From Betaproteobacteria bacterium (GTDB lineage Bacteria > Pseudomonadota > Gammaproteobacteria > Burkholderiales > Casimicrobiaceae), in NCBI GenBank assembly GCA_016717855.1, contig JADKEV010000009.1, positions 1 to 64,000 of the forward strand: a stretch of 64,000 nt of DNA. The letters run 5' to 3'. Of the stretch, positions 43,329 through 52,867 are shown piece by piece (position 1 is the stretch's first letter; each line of letters begins with the position of its first letter). Below the pieces are notes generated by a model. The model saw only the letters and a program-made list of their open reading frames with translations. It searched no databases and was not told the origin of the DNA. The position numbers and the translations under genes are program-made.

Positions 43329-45073
43329 GCGCCGCCGCGGGGATGGGCGGCGGCGTGCGCAGCGTGCCGGCCAAGCTCGCCGGCTGGCGGATGACGGTGC
43401 TCGCGCTCGCTCTGATCGCGCTGTTCGGGGGCCTGGCGGTCCGGGCGCTGTACCTGCAGGGGTTCCAGACGGGGTTCCTGCAGCGCAAGGGCAACAGCTT
43501 CTCGAAGAAGGAACTGGTTATTCCGGCGCAACGCGGACGCATCACCGACCGTCACGGCGAGGCGCTCGCCATCAGCACGCCCCAGTTCCAGATATTCGTC
43601 ACCCCGCGCGGCATGCAGCCTTCGCCGGCCCAGTTTACCCAGCTCGCGCGGCTTCTCGACCTGAGCGAAGCGGCGCTGAAGAAGATGCTCGACGGCGCGG
43701 AAGGGGAGTTCCTCACGATCAAGCCGCGGGTCCTCCCCGAGATCGCTGACAGGATCGTCGCGCTCAGGATTTCCGGGCTCGAAGTTCAGCGCCACTACCG
43801 CCGCCACTACCCCGACGCCGACGTGACCAGCCAGCTGCTCGGCTTCAACAACGTCGATGACCAAGGCCAGGAAGGCATGGAACTGGCGCAGAACGCGTGG
43901 CTGGCCGGCAAGCAGGGGATGCGCCGCGTGATCGTCGATAACAAGCGCAACATCATCGACGAGGCGGGCGCGGGCAGGCCGCCGCAGGAAGGCCGCGACC
44001 TCGCTCTGTCGATCGACCGCAAGCTGCAGCACCTCGTGTTCCGCGAACTCAAGGCTGCCGTGGAGGCCAACAAGGCGAAGGCCGGCGGGGCTGTCGTCCT
44101 CGACGCGCGCACCGGCGAAGTCCTGGCGCTGGCCAACTGGCCCGCGTTCGATCCGAACCAGCGCGACGTCGTGCCGAAGGACCGCGCCCGCAACCGCACG
44201 CTCACCGACGTGTTCGAGCCCGGGTCGACGCTCAAGCCGTTCACCGTCGCGGCCGCGCTCGAGGCCGGCCTCGTCCGTCCCGATTCCATGTTGCAGACCG
44301 CGCCGGGCAGCATGACCATCAACGGGGCGACGATCCACGACGCGCATGTTTACGGGGCGCTGACGGTCGAGCAGGTCATACAGAAGTCCAGCAACGTGGG
44401 CGCGGCCAAGATGGCGCTGATGCTCCCGCCGGAGACGATGTGGCAGATGTTGTCCCGGTCAGGCTTCGGGACGCCGCCCAGGACCGGTTTCCCCGGCGAG
44501 GTCGGCGGGCGCCTTCGGCCCTGGAAGACCTGGCGTCCCATCGAGCAGGCGACGATGGCGTACGGCCACGGCATTTCGGTCAACCTGGTCCAGCTGGCGC
44601 GCGCGTACACGATCTTCGCCACCGACGGCGAACTCAAGCCCGCCTCGCTGCTCAAGACCGGCGGCGAGGTCGCCGGGCAACCGGTCATCAGCGCGGCCTC
44701 GGCGCGCGCCGTGCGCAAGATGCTGGAGGCCGCCGTCTCGCCCGGCGGCACGGCGCCCAAGGCGCAGGTCGCGGGCTATCGGGTCGCGGGCAAGACCGGA
44801 ACCGCGCACAAGCTCGCGGGCAAGGGCTACGCGCCGCACAACTACGTGTCATCGTTCGTCGGTTTCGCGCCGGTGTCTAGCCCGCGGCTGATCGTCGCGG
44901 TGATGATCGATGATCCTGCCGGCGGCCAGCACTACGGCGGCACCGTCGCCGCGCCGGTGTTCAGCCGGATCACCGACGCCGCGCTGCGCGCGCTCAACGT
45001 GCCGCACGACGCGCCGCTCGACAACGTGATCCTGCCCGCGCCCGAAGAACCGCCGGTCATGGAGGATGTGTGA
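43325..45073 (+). CDS. ftsI: peptidoglycan D,D-transpeptidase FtsI (PBP3)
   Basis: A 582-residue class B penicillin-binding protein. One N-terminal span (about 22-42) is followed by the pedestal domain and the transpeptidase domain. The catalytic motifs are Ser301 in EPGSTLKPF, SSN at 355-357 and KTG at 490-492 (VAGKTGTAHK). It cross-links septal peptidoglycan with FtsW. Both ends overlap neighbours by 4 bases. Confidence 0.96.
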   Translation: MSAAAGMGGGVRSVPAKLAGWRMTVLALALIALFGGLAVRALYLQGFQTGFLQRKGNSFSKKELVIPAQRGRITDRHGEALAISTPQFQIFVTPRGMQPSPAQFTQLARLLDLSEAALKKMLDGAEGEFLTIKPRVLPEIADRIVALRISGLEVQRHYRRHYPDADVTSQLLGFNNVDDQGQEGMELAQNAWLAGKQGMRRVIVDNKRNIIDEAGAGRPPQEGRDLALSIDRKLQHLVFRELKAAVEANKAKAGGAVVLDARTGEVLALANWPAFDPNQRDVVPKDRARNRTLTDVFEPGSTLKPFTVAAALEAGLVRPDSMLQTAPGSMTINGATIHDAHVYGALTVEQVIQKSSNVGAAKMALMLPPETMWQMLSRSGFGTPPRTGFPGEVGGRLRPWKTWRPIEQATMAYGHGISVNLVQLARAYTIFATDGELKPASLLKTGGEVAGQPVISAASARAVRKMLEAAVSPGGTAPKAQVAGYRVAGKTGTAHKLAGKGYAPHNYVSSFVGFAPVSSPRLIVAVMIDDPAGGQHYGGTVAAPVFSRITDAALRALNVPHDAPLDNVILPAPEEPPVMEDV

Positions 45074-46551
45074 TCGCCGCGGCCGCCTCCGCGATCGACG
45101 CCGGCGCCGTGCTCGCGCGCCTCGGGCGGCCGGTGCGCCGGATCACCTCCGACAGCCGTGTGATCGCGCCCGGCGACGCGTTTGCCGCCTACCCCGGCGA
45201 GACCCGCGACGGCCGCGCGTTCATCCCGGAGGCAATGCGGCGCGGCGCCGGCGGCGTGTTGTGGGAGACGGAAGGATTCACCTGGCCCGCCGGATGGGCT
45301 ACGCCGAACGCCGGCGTCGCCAATCTGAAGCAGGAGCTCGGGTTCATCGCCGACCATCTCCATGGCCATCCGTCGCGCCAGTTGTGGACCGTGGGCGTGA
45401 CCGGGACCAACGGCAAGACCTCATGCGCGCACTGGATCGCCCAGGCGCTGACCGCGCTCGGCCGCAACGCGGCGGTCGCCGGCACGCTGGGCAACGGCAT
45501 GTACGGGTCCGTGGAGCCGGCGTTGAACACGACTCCCGATGCGGCGGCGCTGCACTGGATGCTGCGGCGCTGGATAGACGCGGGGGCGCAGTCGGTGGCG
45601 ATGGAAGTCTCCTCGCACGGGCTGCTGCAGGGCCGCGTCAACGGCGTCGAGTTCGACGTGGCGCTGTTCACCAACCTGACCCGCGATCACCTGGATTACC
45701 ACCGCACGATGGATGCCTACGGCGCGGCCAAGGCGCGGCTGTTCGCATGGCCGGCGCTCAAGACAGCGGTGATCAACGCCGAGGATGCGTTCGGGCAGCA
45801 ATTGATCACCGCTTGCCGCGGCCGTGGCCAGTCGGTGCTGACCTACGGCCGGTACATGGGCGACATCACGACCAGGAACCTGGGCCTGGGCATCAACGGC
45901 ATCGCCGCCTCGGTCGTGACCCCGTGGGGCAAGGCTGAGCTGGCGAGCGGCCTGCTCGGGTCGTTCAACGTCTCTAACCTGCTGGGCGTGCTCGGTGTGC
46001 TGCTGGCCAGCGACGTGCCGCTGGACATGGCGATGATCCAGCTCGCGCGCCTCGAACCCGTTGCCGGCCGCATGCAGAAAGTGGGCGGCGGCGGCCGGCC
46101 GCTGGTGGTCGTCGACTACGCGCACACGCCCGATGCGCTGGAGCAGGTGCTGGGCGCGCTGCGGCCGGTCGCGGATTCGCGCAACGGCCGTCTGGTCGCC
46201 GTGTTCGGCTGCGGCGGCGACCGCGATCCCGGCAAGCGGCCCCAGATGGGCGCCATCGCCAGCCGGCTGGCCGACAAGGTCGTCGTCACCAGCGACAACC
46301 CGCGCGGCGAGGATCCCGCGGCCATCATCGAGCAGGTCGCCGCGGGAACGCTGGAGTCGAAGGCGCGGATCGAACGCATCGCCGCCAGGGATGCCGCGAT
46401 CGCCGGGGCCATCGCGGAAGCCACCGAAAACGACACGATCCTGATCGCCGGCAAGGGACACGAGGCGTATCAGGAGATCGCGGGCGTCCGCCAGCCGTTC
46501 TCGGACCTGGACCACGCCCGGACGGCGCTGGCCGCATGGAGGCGGCCATGA
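45070..46551 (+). CDS. murE: UDP-MurNAc-L-Ala-D-Glu:meso-diaminopimelate ligase
   Basis: A 493-residue Mur ligase with ATP loop TGTNGKTS (111-118), the carbamylated-Lys region and C-terminal DNPRGEDP. The DNPR motif at 409-412 indicates meso-diaminopimelate rather than lysine as the third amino acid, as expected for a Gram-negative. The start is GTG 45070 overlapping the ftsI stop. It adds the third residue to the stem peptide in the cytoplasm. Confidence 0.95.
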   Translation: MIAAAASAIDAGAVLARLGRPVRRITSDSRVIAPGDAFAAYPGETRDGRAFIPEAMRRGAGGVLWETEGFTWPAGWATPNAGVANLKQELGFIADHLHGHPSRQLWTVGVTGTNGKTSCAHWIAQALTALGRNAAVAGTLGNGMYGSVEPALNTTPDAAALHWMLRRWIDAGAQSVAMEVSSHGLLQGRVNGVEFDVALFTNLTRDHLDYHRTMDAYGAAKARLFAWPALKTAVINAEDAFGQQLITACRGRGQSVLTYGRYMGDITTRNLGLGINGIAASVVTPWGKAELASGLLGSFNVSNLLGVLGVLLASDVPLDMAMIQLARLEPVAGRMQKVGGGGRPLVVVDYAHTPDALEQVLGALRPVADSRNGRLVAVFGCGGDRDPGKRPQMGAIASRLADKVVVTSDNPRGEDPAAIIEQVAAGTLESKARIERIAARDAAIAGAIAEATENDTILIAGKGHEAYQEIAGVRQPFSDLDHARTALAAWRRP

Positions 46552-47954
46552 TGGCCCTGCGCGAGGCCGCCGCCATGGTGCACGGGCAACTGCCCGCGGC
46601 CGCGCCCTCGCGCACGGTCAAGCGCGTGATGACCGACAGCCGGTCCATCCAGGAGGGCGACCTGTTCGTCGCGCTCAAGGGCGAGCGCTTCGACGGCCAC
46701 GACTTTGTCGCCGACGCACTGGCCGCCGGCGCCGCAGGCGCGCTCGTCGACGTGGCCGCAGGCGCGCTCATCGCCGGCGTCGGCGCGGCGCGATACGCGC
46801 CCGACACCCCCTGCATCGCGGTGCGCGACCCGCGGCTCGCGCTCGGCCAACTCGCTCGCGGCTGGCGCGCGCGCTTCGCGCTGCCGCTGATCGCCGTCAC
46901 CGGTAGCAACGGCAAGACCACCGTCACCCAGATGCTGGCATCCATTCTGCGCGAGCATGCGGGGCCGGCCGCGTTCCACACCGAAGGCAACCTGAACAAC
47001 GATATCGGGCTGCCGCTGACGCTGCTGCGGCTGCGGCCGCAGCACCGCATCGGTGTCGTCGAGCTGGGCATGAACCATCCCGGCGAGATCGCCTATCTGT
47101 CGGGCATCGCGCGCCCGCATATCGCGCTGGTCAACAACGCGCAGCGCGAGCACCAGGAGTTCATGCGCAGCGTCGCCGATGTCGCCAGCGAGAATGCGTC
47201 GGTCTTCGACTTCCTTCCCCATGACGGGACCGCCGTCGTCAATGCCGACGACGCCTTCGCGGAGGCGTTCCTGGACCGCGCCGGCGGCAGGCTGGCGATG
47301 ACTTTCGGGATGGAGCACGCGGCCGACGTGAGCGGAACGCTGGGCGAAGCCGCCTTCGGGTCGCACCTGCACTTGCGTACGCCGGCCGGACAGGCGGAGG
47401 TCGCGCTGCGCATCGCCGGCCGCCATAATGCGATGAACGCCCTTGCCGCCGCGGCCGCGGCGCTGGCCGCGGGCGTGCCGCTACCGATGGTCGCCCGCGG
47501 GCTCGCCGCGTTCGTGCCCGTCGCCGGCCGCCTGGCCAAGACCATGCTGCCCAATGGCGCCATCGTGCTCGACGACTCGTACAACGCGAATCCGGACTCG
47601 GTGCGCGCGGCGATCGACGTCCTGCATGGCATAGGGGGGCGCCGGGTGCTGGTGCTGGGCCGCATGGCTGAAGTAGGCGAGCAGGGCGCCGCGTTTCACC
47701 GCGAGGTCGGGGCCTACGCGCGGGAGCGCGGCATCGACCTCCTGCTCACGCTCGGCCCCGAGGCCGCCGACGCGGCGAGGGCATTCGGGCCAGGCGGCGA
47801 ATGCGCCGCCGACATCGACGCCGTGACCGCGGCCGCGCGCGCCGCCGCGCTGCCCGGGACCACGCTGCTGGTCAAGGGCTCGCGCTCGGCGCGGATGGAG
47901 CGCGTGGTGCGCGCGCTGACCGGGCATTCCGCCCCGGCCGGGGAGACGCACTGA
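46548..47954 (+). CDS. murF: UDP-MurNAc-tripeptide:D-Ala-D-Ala ligase
   Basis: A 468-residue Mur ligase with ATP loop TGSNGKTT (118-125), NEAxxE-type region GVVELGMNHPGEI and ILDDSYNANPDS (here VLDDSYNANPDS), characteristic of MurF. ATG 46548 is preferred over the in-frame ATG at 46536 because GGAGG (46538-46542) lies about 5 bases before it and it overlaps the murE stop as ATGA. It attaches D-Ala-D-Ala. Confidence 0.94.
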   Translation: MMALREAAAMVHGQLPAAAPSRTVKRVMTDSRSIQEGDLFVALKGERFDGHDFVADALAAGAAGALVDVAAGALIAGVGAARYAPDTPCIAVRDPRLALGQLARGWRARFALPLIAVTGSNGKTTVTQMLASILREHAGPAAFHTEGNLNNDIGLPLTLLRLRPQHRIGVVELGMNHPGEIAYLSGIARPHIALVNNAQREHQEFMRSVADVASENASVFDFLPHDGTAVVNADDAFAEAFLDRAGGRLAMTFGMEHAADVSGTLGEAAFGSHLHLRTPAGQAEVALRIAGRHNAMNALAAAAAALAAGVPLPMVARGLAAFVPVAGRLAKTMLPNGAIVLDDSYNANPDSVRAAIDVLHGIGGRRVLVLGRMAEVGEQGAAFHREVGAYARERGIDLLLTLGPEAADAARAFGPGGECAADIDAVTAAARAAALPGTTLLVKGSRSARMERVVRALTGHSAPAGETH

Positions 47955-49108
47955 TGCTGCTCTGGCTCACCCAATGGCTGGCGAACTTCGAGCGGGCGTT
48001 CAACGTGTTCAACTACATCACGTTCCGCGCCGTGCTGGCGACGATGACCGCGCTGGTCATCTCGATCCTGCTCGGGCCGAAGGTGATCGCGCGGCTCACC
48101 GCGATGAAGATCGGCCAGGCCGTGCGCAGCGACGGGCCGCAGTCGCACTTGTCCAAGCAGGGGACGCCCACGATGGGCGGGGCGCTGGTCCTGCTCTCGA
48201 TCACGATCACCACGCTGCTGTGGTCCGACCTGTCGAACCGGTTCGTGTGGGTCGTGCTGCTGGTGACGCTGGGCTTCGGCGCGATCGGCTGGGTGGACGA
48301 CTACCGCAAGGTCGTGCGCAACAACCCCAGGGGCATGGCGGCGCGCGAAAAGCTGCTTTGGCAATCGCTGATCGGGCTCATCGCCGCGACCTGGCTGGCC
48401 TTCGCGGTGCCCGCGCCATCGACCGCGACCATCTGGCCGCTGTTCTCGGCCTGGGTGCAAAGCGGGCTGGAGATGAACCTGCCGGCGAAGGCGGACCTGA
48501 TCGTGCCGTTCTTCAAGAACGTGAGCTACCCGCTGGGCGTGTTCGGCTTCATCGCGCTGTCGTTCTGCGTCATCGTCGGCGCCAGCAACGCGGTCAACCT
48601 CACCGACGGCGCAGACGGCCTCGCGATCATGCCGACGGTAATGGTCGGCAGCGCGCTGGGACTGTTCGCGTACGTGGCCTCGAATGCGGTGTACTCGCGC
48701 TACCTGCTCTTCCCGCACATCCCGGGCGCCGGGGAGATGGTGGTCTTCTGCTCCGCGATCGCCGGCGCCGGGCTCGGCTTCCTCTGGTTCAACGCCTACC
48801 CCGCGAAGGTGTTCATGGGCGATGTCGGCGCGCTGGCGCTGGGCGCGGCGCTGGGGACGGTCGCGGTCATCGTGCGCCAGGAAATCGTCCTGTTCGTGAT
48901 GGGCGGCGTCTTCGTCGCCGAGACCATTTCGGTGGTCTTGCAGGTGGGCTATTTCAAGTGGTCCGGCGGCAAGCGGCTGTTCCGGATGGCGCCGGTCCAT
49001 CATCACTTCGAGCTCAAGGGCTGGCACGAAAATCAAGTCGTGGTGCGCGCGTGGATCATCACGATGCTGCTGGTTCTCGCAGGACTCTCCTCTCTCAAGT
49101 TGCGGTGA
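47954..49108 (+). CDS. mraY: phospho-MurNAc-pentapeptide translocase
   Basis: A 384-residue, ten-span membrane enzyme that makes lipid I. Conserved elements: SHLSKQGTPTMGG, the first acidic pair in GWVDDYRK, NAVNLTDGADGLA with the magnesium-binding Asp, AYPAKVFMGDVG and the HHHFELKGW loop. It is longer than the E. coli enzyme by a loop around residues 155-185, as is common in betaproteobacteria. It overlaps murF by one base. Confidence 0.96.
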   Translation: MLLWLTQWLANFERAFNVFNYITFRAVLATMTALVISILLGPKVIARLTAMKIGQAVRSDGPQSHLSKQGTPTMGGALVLLSITITTLLWSDLSNRFVWVVLLVTLGFGAIGWVDDYRKVVRNNPRGMAAREKLLWQSLIGLIAATWLAFAVPAPSTATIWPLFSAWVQSGLEMNLPAKADLIVPFFKNVSYPLGVFGFIALSFCVIVGASNAVNLTDGADGLAIMPTVMVGSALGLFAYVASNAVYSRYLLFPHIPGAGEMVVFCSAIAGAGLGFLWFNAYPAKVFMGDVGALALGAALGTVAVIVRQEIVLFVMGGVFVAETISVVLQVGYFKWSGGKRLFRMAPVHHHFELKGWHENQVVVRAWIITMLLVLAGLSSLKLR

Positions 49109-49124
49109 TGCGCGCAACAAGGAC

Positions 49125-50504
49125 ATGATGAACTACACCGGCCAACGCGTTCTTGTCCTCGGTCTCGGCCTGACCGGGTTGTCGCTCGCGCTCTGGTTGA
49201 GGAACCGCGCCGCCGCCGTGACCGTCGCCGACACGCGCGCAGCGCCGCCGATGCTGGCCACGCTGCGCACGCGCGCCCCCGACGTGAAGGTGCGCCTGGG
49301 CGACTGGGACAAGGCGCTGTTCGACCAGGCCGACCTGGTTGCGATCAGCCCCGGGATCAACGTCAACACGCCGATGGTGGCGGCCGCGCGCGCACGGCAC
49401 GTGCCGTTCGTCGGCGACATCGAGGTGTTCGCGCGCGAGCTTCCCGTCGCGCAGCGCGTGATCGCCATCACCGGGTCCAACGGCAAGTCCACCGTCACCG
49501 CGCTCACCGGCGCGATGTGCGCGGCGGCCGGACTGCGCACCGTGGTGGCCGGCAACATCGGGGTGCCGGTGCTCGACGCGCTGCGCGTCGCCGAGCAGGC
49601 CGGCCGGCATCCGGACGTGTACGTCCTCGAGCTCTCGAGCTTCCAGCTCGAAACGACGACCAGCCTCGCGCCCACCGTCGCGGCGGTGCTCAACCTCTCG
49701 CCCAACCACCTCGACTGGCATCCCAACGTGGACGATTACGTGCGCGCGAAATCCAGGATCTTCCAGAACGGCGGCCAGCAGGTCCTGAATCGCGACGATC
49801 CGCTGACGATGGCGATGCAGTCGGAAGCGGTGGTGCGCACGTTCGGCGGCGGCGCCCCGGCCGGCGACCGCCAGTGGGGCCTGCGCGAGCGCGCCGGCGG
49901 CGAATGGCTGGCGCACGGCAACATCGACCTGGTCCCGGCCAGCGCGCTCGCCCTGACCGGCCGCCACAATGCGCTCAATGCGCTGGCCGCGCTGGCGCTG
50001 GCCAACGCCATGGGTCTCGCGGAAGAGGTCGTCATGCGGCCACTGTGCGAGTTCCGCGGCCTGGCGCACCGGATGTCGCTGGTCGCAGAGGTTCGTGGCG
50101 TCGCCTACGTCGACGACAGCAAGAGCACGACGGTCGCCTCGACCATCGCCGCGCTGGAAGGCATGCGGCGCAAGTCGGTGCTGATCGCGGGCGGCGACGC
50201 CAAGGGCCAGGACTTCATGGCGCTGGTGCCGGCCGTGCGCAGCCATGCGCGGGCCGTCGTGTTGCTCGGGCGTGACGCGCCCCTGTTGGAACGGGCGCTG
50301 CGCGCGGCGGGCGTGGACCTGGTGTCCGCGACGGGCATCGAAGACGCGGTGGCGCTGGCCACGGACCTCGCGCATCCCGGCGATGCGGTGCTGCTCTCGC
50401 CGGCCTGCGCGAGCTGGGACATGTTCCGCGACTACGCGGAGCGCGGCGACCGGTTTGCGTCGGCGGTGCGGACACTGCCGCTGGAGGCGAAGCCCGATGC
50501 TTAG
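49125..50504 (+). CDS. murD: UDP-MurNAc-L-Ala:D-glutamate ligase
   Basis: A 459-residue Mur ligase. The N-terminal Rossmann part is VLVLGLGLTGLSLALWL, with ATP loop TGSNGKST at 116-123, ELSSFQLETT and NLSPNHLDWH, and late YVDDSKSTT. AAGGA precedes the tandem ATG ATG at 49125/49128. It adds D-Glu. It lies 16 bases after mraY, one of the few real gaps in the cluster, and overlaps ftsW by 8 bases. Confidence 0.95.
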   Translation: MMNYTGQRVLVLGLGLTGLSLALWLRNRAAAVTVADTRAAPPMLATLRTRAPDVKVRLGDWDKALFDQADLVAISPGINVNTPMVAAARARHVPFVGDIEVFARELPVAQRVIAITGSNGKSTVTALTGAMCAAAGLRTVVAGNIGVPVLDALRVAEQAGRHPDVYVLELSSFQLETTTSLAPTVAAVLNLSPNHLDWHPNVDDYVRAKSRIFQNGGQQVLNRDDPLTMAMQSEAVVRTFGGGAPAGDRQWGLRERAGGEWLAHGNIDLVPASALALTGRHNALNALAALALANAMGLAEEVVMRPLCEFRGLAHRMSLVAEVRGVAYVDDSKSTTVASTIAALEGMRRKSVLIAGGDAKGQDFMALVPAVRSHARAVVLLGRDAPLLERALRAAGVDLVSATGIEDAVALATDLAHPGDAVLLSPACASWDMFRDYAERGDRFASAVRTLPLEAKPDA

Positions 50505-51669
50505 CCTGCGCAATCCCCCGCGGCGCGGCGAGCCGCAGCTGCTCGCGTCGTACGATCCCGCCCTGATGTGGGTCACGCTGATCCTGCTCACCGTCGGCGT
50601 GGTGATGGTCTATTCGGCGTCGATCGCGACGGCCGAGGCGGCGCGCTTCACCGGGTATCGCAGCACATACTTCCTGACGCGCCATGGCGCGTTCGTCCTG
50701 CTTGGCGTTGCGGCCGCCGCGGCGGTGGTGCAGATTCCGATGCGGCTCTGGCAGCGGGCGGCGCCGTACCTGTTCGTCGCCGGAGTGGTGCTGCTGGTCG
50801 CCGTGCTGATTCCAGGCATCGGGCGCGACGTCAACGGCAGCCGGCGCTGGATCTCCTTCTTCGCGATCAACCTGCAGCCATCGGAGCTGATGAAGGTGTT
50901 CGCGGTGCTCTACGCCGCCGACTACACGGCGCGCAAGGCCGGGGACATGCAGAGCATCACCCGGGGCTTCCTGCCGATGTTCGGGGTGTTCCTCGTCGTG
51001 GGCTACCTGTTGTTGCGCGAGCCGGACTTCGGCGCGTTCTTCGTAACCTGCTGCATCGCCCTCGGCGTGCTGTTCCTGGGCGGCCTGAACGCCAAGCTGT
51101 TCGCCGCGCTGGGCGTGCTGCTTCCCGCCGCGTTCACGGTCCTGATCGTGATCTCGCCGTACCGGATGCAGCGCATCGTCGCGTTCCTCGATCCGTGGTC
51201 CGATCCGTTTGGCAAGGGTTATCAACTTTCGCACTCCCTGATCGCCTTCGGGCGCGGCGAGTGGCTCGGCGCAGGGCTGGGCGCCAGCGTCGAGAAGCTG
51301 TTCTACCTGCCCGAGGCGCACACTGACTTCATCCTGGCGGTGATCGCCGAGGAGCTCGGCTTCGCCGGCGTGCTGGTCGTAGTCGCGTTGTTCGCGTGGC
51401 TGGTGTGGCGCGCATTCATGATAGGCCGACAGGCTGGGCGTCTGGGCCGCGCCTTTCCGGCGCTGGTCGCGCAGGGCATCGGCGTATGGCTGGCGGTGCA
51501 GACGCTGATCAACATGGGCGTCAACATGGGCGTGCTGCCGACCAAGGGCCTGACGCTCCCGCTCCTGTCCTACGGCGGCAGCGGCATCATCGCCAACTGC
51601 CTCGCCATCGGCCTGCTTCTCCGCATTGATTTTGAAAATCGACAACTTCTGCGCGGGTATGTCGTATGA
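50497..51669 (+). CDS. ftsW: septal peptidoglycan glycosyltransferase FtsW
   Basis: A 390-residue SEDS protein with ten spans. Signature segments: VMVYSASIATAE, NGSRRWISFFAINLQPSELMKVFAVLYAADY, REPDFGAFFV, the long loop WSDPFGKGYQLSHSLIAFGRGEWLGAGLGASVEKLFYLPEAHTDFI, and PTKGLTLPLLSYGGSGI. It polymerises lipid II with FtsI at the septum. The C-terminal peptide NRQLLRGYVV is repeated in a separate frame 120 bases downstream, just before murG. Confidence 0.95.
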   Translation: MLSLRNPPRRGEPQLLASYDPALMWVTLILLTVGVVMVYSASIATAEAARFTGYRSTYFLTRHGAFVLLGVAAAAAVVQIPMRLWQRAAPYLFVAGVVLLVAVLIPGIGRDVNGSRRWISFFAINLQPSELMKVFAVLYAADYTARKAGDMQSITRGFLPMFGVFLVVGYLLLREPDFGAFFVTCCIALGVLFLGGLNAKLFAALGVLLPAAFTVLIVISPYRMQRIVAFLDPWSDPFGKGYQLSHSLIAFGRGEWLGAGLGASVEKLFYLPEAHTDFILAVIAEELGFAGVLVVVALFAWLVWRAFMIGRQAGRLGRAFPALVAQGIGVWLAVQTLINMGVNMGVLPTKGLTLPLLSYGGSGIIANCLAIGLLLRIDFENRQLLRGYVV

Positions 51670-51791
51670 GCACGAACCTCGACCAGAAGTTGTCGATTTC
51701 GGTGAAGGCTGACGCGCGCGCAGCGCGGGTCAAGGCGCGCAGCGCCTGCCGGAGCCAGAACAGGCAACTGCTGCGGGGGTACGTCGTATGA
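51636..51791 (+). repeat. duplicated ftsW tail with inverted repeat at the ftsW/murG junction
   Basis: The last 11 codons of ftsW (51637-51669, NRQLLRGYVV-stop) recur at 51759-51791, again ending in ATGA, where the second copy's ATG begins murG. The two copies differ at six or so positions, all synonymous. Between them lies a perfect 16-base inverted repeat (AAATCGACAACTTCTG at 51636-51651 and its complement at 51684-51699). A 41-codon frame (51666-51791) starting on the ftsW stop joins onto the second copy. It looks like an insertion or recombination scar, not a known element. Confidence 0.85.
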
Positions 51792-52867
51792 GCCGCACGC
51801 TGATGGTCATGGCGGCGGGCACCGGCGGCCACATCATGCCGGGACTCGCGGTCGCGAACGAACTGCGGGGACGCGGCTGGAAGGTCACGTGGCTGGGCAC
51901 GGAAACGGGGATGGAGAACACGCTGGTCCCCAAACACGGCATCGCGCTCGATGCGATCGGCTTCACGGGCCTGCGCGGCAAGGGCCTGCTGCACGCGCTG
52001 ACCGGGGGCCTGCGGCTGCTGCTCGCGATGCGGCAGAGCTGGCGCATCCTGAAACGGCGGCAACCCGACGTCGTGCTGGGGATGGGGGGCTATGTCACGG
52101 TCCCCGGCGGGCTGATGGCCAGCCTCGCGGACATTCCGCTGCTGATCCACAACGCCGATGCGACCATGCTGATGTCGAACCGCTTCCTCGCGCCGCTCGC
52201 GGACCGCCTGTCGTTCGGTTTCGCTTCGATCGCCTCGCAGAAGTACGGCGTGCGCGCGCATGTGACGGGAAACCCGGTGCGCCCGGAGATTGCCGCGCTG
52301 CCGGCGCCCGACGTCCGTTATCGGGCGCGGACTGGCCCGCTGTGCCTGCTCGTCGTCGGCGGCAGCCTGGGGGCGCAGGCGCTCAATCGCGTGCTGCCCG
52401 AAACTCTGCGCCTGCTCGTGGGCGCCGAGCGGCCGGAAGTCGTCCATCAGGCCGGCGCGAAGGAGGCCGGCGCCGTGCGCGCGTCCTATGTCGCGGCCGG
52501 CGTGCAGGCCGAGGTGCTGCCGTTCATCGACGACATGCCGCAGCGCTACGCGGCGGCCGATGTCGTGCTGTGCCGGGCCGGCGCCATCACCGTCGCCGAA
52601 CTCTGCGCGGCGGGCGTGGCCAGCATCCTGGTGCCGCTCACCGTGTCGACCACCAGCCATCAGCGCGAGAACGCCATCCATTTGTCCGACGCGGGCGCGG
52701 CGATCCACCTGCCGCAGCCGGACCTGACGCCGGAGGCGCTCGCGCAGCTGGTGCGCGGGCTCGACCGCGAGCGCTTGCGGATCATGGCGACCGCCGCGCG
52801 CGAGCTCGCCGAACCCGACGCCACACGGCGCGTGGCCGCCTTGTGCGAGGACATGGCAAGACCATGA
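51788..52867 (+). CDS. murG: UDP-GlcNAc:lipid I N-acetylglucosaminyltransferase
   Basis: A 359-residue GT28/GT-B enzyme. The N-domain has the glycine loop AAGTGGHIMPGLAVA and GMGGYVTVPGG, and the C-domain has VVGGSLGAQALN and the UDP-GlcNAc-binding CRAGAITVAELCAAGVASILVPL. It makes lipid II on the cytoplasmic face. The start overlaps the duplicated ftsW-tail stop rather than the true ftsW stop, so coupling to ftsW is probably weaker than usual. Confidence 0.96.
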   Translation: MSRTLMVMAAGTGGHIMPGLAVANELRGRGWKVTWLGTETGMENTLVPKHGIALDAIGFTGLRGKGLLHALTGGLRLLLAMRQSWRILKRRQPDVVLGMGGYVTVPGGLMASLADIPLLIHNADATMLMSNRFLAPLADRLSFGFASIASQKYGVRAHVTGNPVRPEIAALPAPDVRYRARTGPLCLLVVGGSLGAQALNRVLPETLRLLVGAERPEVVHQAGAKEAGAVRASYVAAGVQAEVLPFIDDMPQRYAAADVVLCRAGAITVAELCAAGVASILVPLTVSTTSHQRENAIHLSDAGAAIHLPQPDLTPEALAQLVRGLDRERLRIMATAARELAEPDATRRVAALCEDMARP

